From Adiantum capillus-veneris (Eukaryota; Streptophyta; Polypodiopsida; Polypodiales; Pteridaceae), in NCBI GenBank assembly GCA_014529385.2, contig CM043958.1, positions 125,647,817 to 125,711,816 of the forward strand: a stretch of 64,000 bases of DNA. The letters run 5' to 3'. The notes below the pieces were generated by a model that was not told the origin of the DNA, ran no database searches, and saw only the letters and a list, made by a program, of their open reading frames with translations. Shown piece by piece: positions 57,661 to 64,000 of the stretch. The position numbers and the translations under genes were made by a program. The first letter of the stretch is position 1, and every line of letters starts with the position of its first letter.

Positions 57661-57728
57661 TATTAGATCAAGGTTTGCTCGTAGATAAATTATCTCAAGG
57701 AAAGGATTCCTTGAATTGAGTGGGAGTT
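57661..57728 (+). other. Leader of copia-1 with unidentified primer site
   Basis: TATTAGATCAAGGTTTGC begins at 57661, where a primer-binding site should be. It resembles the initiator-tRNA site only partly (GATCAAGG against GTATCAGAG). Confidence 0.4.
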
Positions 57729-58240
57729 ATGGCGGAGGAAGGGAAGCTCAAGATTGAGAAGTTCAACGGAAAAAACTACCAACATTGGAAGATGCAGATT
57801 GAAGACTATCTCTACCAGAAGGACCTCTATTTGCAGTAGGTGGTCTTGCAAAGAAGCCCGCAACGATGGCAGATGAAGCATGAATTGTCCTTGATCGAAA
57901 GGCCCTGGGAAAAATCCAGTTAAGCTTGGCGTCAACGGTGGCCTTCAATGTTTCGGAGATGAAGACCACGGAGGACTTGATGAAGTCACTTGATGACTTC
58001 TACGAGAAACCATCGGCATCCAATAAGGTATTTCTTATGAAGCGCTTGTTCAATCTAAAGATGGCAGAGAATGGTTCAGTTGCAAAACACCTAAATGACT
58101 TTCACAAAAACATAAGTCAACTTCGATCGGTGAAAATCAATTTCGATGTGATGAAGTGCGAGCTCTCCTTATACTATCATCCCTACCGGATAGTTGGGAC
58201 AGCCTTGTGATGGCTGTAAGTAATTCTATTTCTGGCACAA
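57729..58240 (+). pseudogene. Gag of copia-1
   Basis: ATG 57729 opens MAEEGKLKIEKFNGKNYQHW and KMQIEDYLYQKDLYLQ, a typical copia gag (UBN2-type) start, stopped by TAG at 57837 and shifted in frame. It continues as FNVSEMKTTEDLMKSLDDFY, FLMKRLFNLKMAENGSVAKH and ISQLRSVKI (57926-58210), then shifts again at about 58160 to LLILSSLPDSWDSLVMAV. Confidence 0.8.
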
Positions 58241-59616
58241 ATACTCTTAAGTTTGATGATGTTGTGGGTGTTCTCCTAAGTGAGGAAATACAAAGGAGAA
58301 GCACAGGAGAATCATCAAGTGCTGCATTGTCAGTGGAAACAAGAGGAAGGCCTAAGGAGAGGTTCAAAAACCATAAGGGTCGTGATCGCTCAAGACGGAG
58401 CAAGTCACGCACAAAGTCAATTCTTGAATGTTGGAACCGCGGAAAGAAGGGCCATGTCAAGAAGGATTGCTGGTCCAAGAAGAAGAAGGAGACAGAGTCT
58501 CAAGACAACAAGCCAACATCGGAGGCCAATGTGGCAGGTAAAGTAGAGCAAGATGCTCTAATTATCTCATTAGACAATGTGTCTAATTCTTGGATAGTAG
58601 ATTCTGGGGCTTCATTCCATGCAACACCACACAAGCAACATTTCCAAGACTACACCAAAGGTAATTTTGGGTATGTATACTTGGGAGATGATGAAGCTTG
58701 TGAGATTGTCGGCAAAGGTACAGTTTCTGTCAAAACTGCTAACGGAAATGAATGGAAGCTTAAAGATGTTAGGCATGTTCCTTCTCTTCACAAAAATTTG
58801 ATCTCTACAGCACAATTGGACGATGAAGGTCACAACATTGCATTCGGAAACAAACGGTGGAAGATCTCAAAGGGATCTTTGGTGGTTTCCAAGGGAGAAA
58901 AAGTTGGTACACTTTACTTGTGTACTGTTAGCACGCAACCTTCAACTTGTGCAGCAACTACACAAGTTGATAGTGCGGTGTGGCACTACCGACTTGGGCA
59001 TATGAGTGCCAAAGGAATGCAAATCCTTCAAACAAAGAAGCTTCTACCAGGTTTGAAAGAAGTGGACTTAGAGTTCTGTGAAGATTGTGTTAATGGTAAA
59101 CAAAAGAGGGTAAAATTTCAAAAATCAAGAAATGAAAGAAAAAATAAAAAACTTGAGTTGGTTCATTCTGATGTTTGGGGTCCTGCAAGTACACCATCAC
59201 TTGGTTGCTCATTGTACTATGTAACATTCATAGACGATGCGACTAGAAAAACATGGGTTTATGTCATGAAGAATAAATCCGATGTATTTTCCATATTTCA
59301 AAGGTGGAAAGCCTTTGTGGAGAATGAAACAGGTACCAAGGTTAAATGCCTAAGATCCGACAATGGAGGCGTATATTGCAGCCAAGCTTTTGAAAGCTTT
59401 TGTGCTAGCAATGGAATTCGGAGGCAAAGGACAACCCCAAGGACACCTCAACAAAATGGAACTTTGGAAAGGATGAACAGGACAATCATGGAGCGAGCAC
59501 GAAGCATGCAGCTACATGCAGGCCTACCGCTTGAGATTTGGGCAGAAGCTGTAAGTACGTCTGTGTACTTAATCAATCGGTCACCCTCAACGGCATTGGA
59601 TGGGGGAGTTACATAA
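58156..59616 (+). pseudogene. Zinc knuckle, protease and integrase of copia-1
   Basis: One frame of 486 codons. The zinc knuckle reads CWNRGKKGHVKKDC: the second cysteine of CxxC is arginine. Protease has the intact SWIVDSGASFHAT. The gag-pre-integrase module is WHYRLGHMSAKGM ... CEDCVNGKQ. The core shows VHSDVWGPAS, CLRSDNGGVY and QQNGTLERMN, with all catalytic acids present. It ends at a TAA at 59614-59616, in the place where relatives read through to the AWIGKPVNYAF region. Confidence 0.88.
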
Positions 59617-61611
59617 GAGGCATGGATAGGTAAACCGGTGAATTATGCATTTCTCAAAGTGTTTGGGTGTGAGGCTTTCATGCACATTGATAGAAGCCTA
59701 AGATCAAAGCTAGATGCAAAGTCCAAAAAGTGTTTCTTCATTGGCTATGGAGAAGGTGACTTTGGGTATCGCCTATGGAATCCTGAAGATGGTAAAATCT
59801 TAAGGAGTAGGGATGTAATTTTTAACGAACAAAATATGTACAAAGATTACTTGGAAAGAAAACAAACAAAAGAAACAGGTGATGAGTACATGGAGCTTGA
59901 GGGCGGTGAAGACTCAAGGACTGCAAACGGTGACAATGTGCAGCAATGTCAACCAAATGAGGAGCCTCAACCTATTCCCCGAAGATCAACAAGAGCAAGT
60001 AGACCTCCAGAAAGGTTTTTTCCTTCCTTCAACCATCTCTTGATCTCAGATTTTGGAGAGCTGGAATCATACGAAGAAGCTATGCAACATGAATCCAAAG
60101 AAGAATGGACGAAGAGCATGCAAGTGGAGATGGACTCACTACATCGCAACCAAACATAGGAGTTGGTTGAGTTGCCTAAAGGTAAGCAAGCACTTCAAAA
60201 CAAATGGGTGTATAAGGTAAAGGAAGAAGAAGGTGGGAAGAAAAGGTACAAGTCTAGGCTTGTGGTAAAAGGTTTTTCTCAAAATAAAGGTATTGACTTC
60301 AATGAAATATTTTCTCCTGTTGTAAAAATGAACTCAATTAGGCTTGTCTTAAGCCTTGTGGCTGCTCATGATCTAAATCTCGAGCAAATGGATGTAAATA
60401 CGGCATTCCCTCACGGTGACTTAGAGGAGGAAATCTACATGCTTCAACCAAAGGGGTATGAAGTAAAAGGTAAGGAGAAAATGTTTTGCAGATTAAAGAA
60501 GAGCTTGTATGGTTTAAAGCAAGCATCAAGACAATGGTACTTGAAGTTTGATCGATGGATGTTGGATCATGGATTCACAAGATGAAACTCGGATCACTGC
60601 GTCTACATGAAGAATTTGGGAGATGGGAACTTCATCATCCTAATGTTGTATGTTGATGACATGTTGATTGCAAGTGCTAACATGCAGGACATCAAAGACC
60701 TAAAAGAGGAGATGTCTAAATATTTTTCAATGAAAGATTTAGGTGCTGCAACAAGGATACTTGGTATGAAAATATCAAGGGACAGGACGAAGAAGACAAT
60801 AAATCTATCTCAAGAAGATTACATCAAGAAGGTACTAGAAAGGTTTGCAATGCAAAATGCAAAACCAGTTTCTACACCTTTGGCTGGTCATTTTAAACTA
60901 ACAAAGGATATGTGTCCAAAGACACAAGAGGAGATAGCCTATATGTCTAAAGTTCCATATGCTGCAGCGGTAGGTTCTCAAATGTATGCTATGGTCTAGA
61001 CAAGGCCAGACATTGCACATGCAGTGGAAGTTGCGAGTAGGTTCATGGACAACCAAGGTAAAGAGCATTGGCAAGCTGTGAAGTGGATACTTAGGTATCT
61101 AAAAGTGACAACAACAAATGCTTTATATTTTGGAGGAACTGATATTTTTCTAGAAGGGTATGCTGATGCAGATATGGCAGGTGACAAAGATACTCAAAGG
61201 AGCACTACTGGATATGTGTTCACGGTTGGAGGCACAATAGTAAACTGGGCTTCAAAGTTGCAAAAAGTGGTTTCACTTTCTACCATGGAAGCAGAGTATG
61301 TAGCAATGACGGAGGCAAGCAAAGAAATTCTGTGGCTTCACAGATTCTTAGAAGAGCTTGGATTTAAACAAGACAATTGTGTATTGTACAGTGATAGCCA
61401 AAGCACTCTCCATCTTGCGAAGAACTTAGCCTTTCATTCAAGGACAAAGCACATTGAGGTGAGATATCACTTCATATGCACTCTTTTGGAAGAGGGACAT
61501 CTAAAGCTAGGAAAGGTGCATACAAGTGAAAATCCTGCAGACATGTTTACAAAGGTGGTCAACAAGGAGAAGTTGAGCTTTTTCTCATCTTCAATTGGCA
61601 TTCAAGGATAA
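59617..61611 (+). pseudogene. Integrase C-terminus, RT and RNase H of copia-1
   Basis: Continuing in the same frame: FGCEAFMHIDRSLRSKLDAK, PRRSTRASRPPERF, KWVYKVKEEEGGKKRYKSRL, QMDVNTAFPHGDLEEEIYM, YGLKQASRQWY, MLYVDDMLIASA (catalytic box intact), MKDLGAATRILGM, YADADMAGDKDTQRSTTGYV, EAEYVAMTEA, SDSQSTLHLAKNL and PADMFTKVV. It is interrupted by TAG at 60157 (where relatives have tryptophan), TGA at 60583 and TAG at 60997. Stop at 61609-61611. Confidence 0.9.
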
Positions 61612-61660
61612 GAAGCCAGAATGGAAAGCAGTCACATGTTTGGTTTGGAGATCAGTCTCC

Positions 61661-61671
61661 AAGTGGGAGAT
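61661..61671 (+). other. Polypurine tract of copia-1
   Basis: AAGTGGGAGAT directly before the right LTR, the classic copia motif. Confidence 0.9.
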
Positions 61672-62400
61672 TGTTAAGTATGGAGCCTGATTTACCCTTG
61701 TAATTTTCTATGGTAAAAGCGCACATTTGTAAGGCCCCCATTATGAGGAGAAGTCATCGTGCGTGAACGAAAATCACTCAACGAAAACCAAAATTTTCAC
61801 GGCCAAGAATCAGGGGCAGCTTGACTTTTTTTCCCTCGCCAGAATATTCCTTTTCGTCGGAATGACGGCGGCCGAAAAGTGGTCGGAAAACAACCCGTCG
61901 GTTGGCCGATGGCCGATAGTCAATGGCCGGTGGCAAATTCAATGGCCAATGGCCGAATTCAAAAGCGGTATTATACTCTCAAGGGCGGCCACACATGGGC
62001 GGATTGAAGGGTCCGATTTGGACTTATTCACACAAGGGCGGCTACACATGGCTGCCTCTCATAAGAGAGGGCAGCCCTTTTGGCCTATAAAAGGAGGCCA
62101 TTTTTACACACATTTCATAGTGTGAAGTTGATACAACAAGGTGAGTGTGAGGTGGTGAGAGTGAAGCAAGTCGGGAGCTCCATTAAGGGTATAATCCCTT
62201 TGTAAACTACTTCTTTTTTTGAAGTACTAAATCCATTGAGTGACTGCTTTCTCGTGACGTAGCCCACATTGGGTGAACCACATATATCGTGTGTACTCTC
62301 TCTCTCTCTCTCTACTCTATAATCTCATGTATGTAAATCTGTCTCTCTCCATTAAGTAATCTACTCAATTATCTATTTAGCTACTTCTTATTTCCTAACA
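61672..62400 (+). repeat. 3' LTR of copia-1 (729 bp)
   Basis: Same ends and the same CCTATAAAAGG box as the 5' LTR; differences cluster in the GGCCG-rich U3 stretch around 61855-61990. Followed by TTGTT. Confidence 0.93.
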
Positions 62401-62405
62401 TTGTT

Positions 62406-62972
62406 GGCACAAGTGACTGAATTCCCATGAGAGACAGAGTCAAGAGGTGTAAACAATCCATGATGTGAGGTAATGTGATTTGTAGCACCACTCTCAAAAT
62501 ACCACATATGTGAATCTGCAGCAACTGACATGCATGCATCATGAACAATAGGATTGTAAGTGCACTCTGCACTAAAAGCCCATTCTGCATCAACATCAGC
62601 ATCACAGTCTCCTTTCAAAGAATACTTAACAATGGCTGCATTTGTATTGGAACCATCATTTGCAGTGGAACCACCCTCTTTCTTCTTAGCCTCTTTGTTC
62701 TTCAACTTAGGACACTGCTTGATCAAGTGATCATTAGCTTTATAGTAATGGCAACGCATCTCCTTTTTGCCCTTATCACCAAAATTTCCAGATGAATTTC
62801 TGCCAGAAGAAGCATTAGGAGCATAATTTTTTCCACTCGCAGAAGTAGAACCATAAGAAGTGGCTGCATTTCTATTACCACCCTTTCTTTGAGAAGCAAT
62901 AAAAGCCTGTTCAACTGCATGATGCCTAGTCTTGTTTTTCTGGAAAGTGACTCTTGCAACAGCAATGTGCAT
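62406..62972 (-). pseudogene. Gag C-terminus, zinc knuckle and protease of copia-2
   Basis: Minus strand: QKNKTRHHAVEQAFIASQRK, a Ser/Asn/Gly-rich spacer, then CHYYKANDHLIKQC, a zinc knuckle whose second cysteine is tyrosine. The protease motif reads WYFESGATNHITS, with glutamate replacing the catalytic aspartate. The frame ends at the copia-1 insertion (HGNSVTCANN) and resumes at 56942 with ASYPVQRIGKIV. Confidence 0.85.
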
Positions 62973-63603
62973 AATGCATCAAACTTGAAAACTTCAGGAT
63001 TTCCTTGGGTCATAAGTCTCCAAGTACTAGAAAAATTATGGTAATAATTTGGTAAGGCATCAAGAACAGTCTGCACAAGGGAACTGTCTGAAATAACTTC
63101 ACTTGCATAAATAAGTTGCTCATTGATATCCTTGATACCAGCAAAAAAGAAAGTGTCCATATCATCTTCCTCATGCGTAATCTTCAATTCTAGCTCTTTA
63201 TGTAGCAAACAATTTTTAGCCTCATTGCGGCTTGCATAAAGACCTGCTAGAATATCCCAAGCCTCTTTTGTAGATTTTGCTGAATGAATGTGAGGAACAA
63301 TGGTGCGCTTCACAGACAACCCGATCAATGCATGTGCATGCGCATCCTTTACATGCCAACGAGCTTGTTCTACCGTAGGCAAAACAACTCTAATAGCAGC
63401 AATCTTTGTAGAAAGACCTACAACATCCTCAACGTTGCCTACATCCTCAGAACCAGGACGTACATCAATGCCTCCACTATATTCTAGATGCCCTTTGACA
63501 CAAGCACATGTTGCATCATATAAGCCTACATAGGGTAATTGTCCCCATCCAACCTGTCCTCTGCAACAAACATCTTGAACACATGTGTGTTGTTGTCATC
63601 CAT
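62973..63603 (-). pseudogene. Gag of copia-2
   Basis: ATG at 63603 opens MDDNNTHVFKMFVAEDRLDG, then a TAG after DNYPM. Another frame continues with ARWHVKDAHAHALIGLSVKR, STKEAWDILAGLYASRNEAK, LHKELELKITHEEDDMDTFF and VQTVLDALPNYYHNF, the usual copia gag (UBN2-type) text. A frameshift near 62990 precedes the zinc-knuckle frame. Confidence 0.83.
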
Positions 63604-63909
63604 GGTAAATGATACACCTACTGTGAAAAACTGTCGGAAAAGAGGAGAAACAAAGCAAGAACAATACGTGCTATATAGCACAAACCGTAGAAGACTGTAA
63701 GGCACATGTTATGCAAAAATCGGCACTGACAAAAATTCTGCACAAAATGACAAAATTGCTTGTGCATACATGCTTGTAGTGGAAACAGAGGCCGAAATGA
63801 GTCCAAAGTTTTTGTCGACCTGCGAACGCTCACCATATCTCACTGAAATTGGAGAAAATGAGCAGGCATGTGCTAGAGCTGTTGGCGACTAAGCTTGGGA
63901 GGATGCAAC

Positions 63910-63924
63910 CTACTTTGATACCAA
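63910..63924 (-). other. Primer-binding site of copia-2
   Basis: On the minus strand TTGGTATCAAAGTAG lies directly beyond the 5' LTR end and matches the tRNA-Met type site (TGGTATCAGAGC) with one mismatch in the core. Confidence 0.8.
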
Positions 63925-63925
63925 T

Positions 63926-64000
63926 TGTTCAAATTAGGGTTGCAGAGAAAGGCACACAGCTTGGAGAAGAGGAAGTAAGCTCAAGGCACACAATAGAGAG
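63926..64000 (-). repeat. 5' LTR of copia-2, cut by window edge
   Basis: The plus-strand text TGTTCAAATTAGGGTTGCAG and onward matches 52943-53017 with about eight differences in 75 bp. The remainder lies outside the window. Confidence 0.82.

Larger units (their letters stand above)
56943..62400 (+). mobile_element. Ty1/copia element copia-1, full length
   Basis: LTRs at 56943-57660 and 61672-62400 both begin TGTTAAGTATGGAGCCTG and end TTATTTCCTAACA. Flanking 5-bp repeats TTGTT (56938-56942 and 62401-62405) prove the insertion event inside copia-2. Between them lies a plus-strand gag-protease-integrase-RT-RNase H frame, the Ty1/copia order. LTRs are clearly homologous but differ by many substitutions and indels in U3, so it is not very recent. 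Confidence 0.95.
52943..64000 (-). mobile_element. Ty1/copia element copia-2 (interrupted by copia-1, runs past window end)
   Basis: On the minus strand: 5' LTR (from the window edge to 63926), primer site (63924-63910), gag, zinc knuckle, protease, then the insertion, integrase, RT, RNase H, polypurine tract and 3' LTR (53168-52943). This is the Ty1/copia order. The two LTR segments available match over 75 bp with about 8 differences, so it is older than copia-1. The sequence across the insertion is continuous once TTGTT is counted once. Confidence 0.88.

Overview
This window is transposable-element-rich nuclear DNA from a land plant. Evidence for that: Ty3/gypsy elements of the chromovirus type and of the Tat type (with a second RNase H), Ty1/copia elements primed by initiator-tRNA-Met-like sites, a CACTA (En/Spm) element with transposase_21/DUF4218/DUF4216-type blocks plus a second TNPA-like gene, and very long (CT)n tracts. 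The mix would suit a large-genome plant, possibly a fern, but the species cannot be fixed from the sequence. No rRNA, tRNA, CRISPR or recognisable conserved host gene was seen. All identifications come from reading motifs and repeats by eye; no database was searched.

Layout. 1-2837: non-coding with a (CT)n tract. 2839-6280: chromovirus remnant (element A) whose left LTR is fused by deletion directly to reverse transcriptase. 6281-8643: LTR/leader-like DNA with a minisatellite, then a truncated gag. About 8690-9600: a 0.9-kb palindrome. 11589-14615: three unrecognised gene-like regions, two with plausible introns, two with disruptions. 15263-15418: a long hairpin. 16310-24920 (minus): an unrecognised transposase-like gene split by a structurally complete LTR retrotransposon without recognisable genes (16907-22753; 153-bp LTRs, AGTAA target duplication).

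25100-27420: AT-rich DNA. 27421-31818 (minus): gypsy element B with internal tandem duplications. 31826-33496: shared repeat, a candidate MITE and a gag-like ORF. 33493-37318 (minus): Tat-type element C. 37319-43139 (minus): Tat-type element D, whose 1545-bp LTR sits inside the RT of element C. 43723-50858: CACTA element with two minus-strand genes. 51880-52550: direct and inverted AT-rich repeats. 52943 to the window end (minus): copia-2, interrupted at 56943-62400 by a plus-strand copia-1 flanked by TTGTT.

How it fits together: successive nested insertions dominate. The retroelement polyproteins follow standard gag-PR-(IN)-RT-RH(-IN) order, but almost all carry nonsense codons, frameshifts, lost catalytic residues or deletions, so most are decaying copies. 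The most unusual items are the interrupted transposase-like gene, the retrotransposon within it, and the palindromes.
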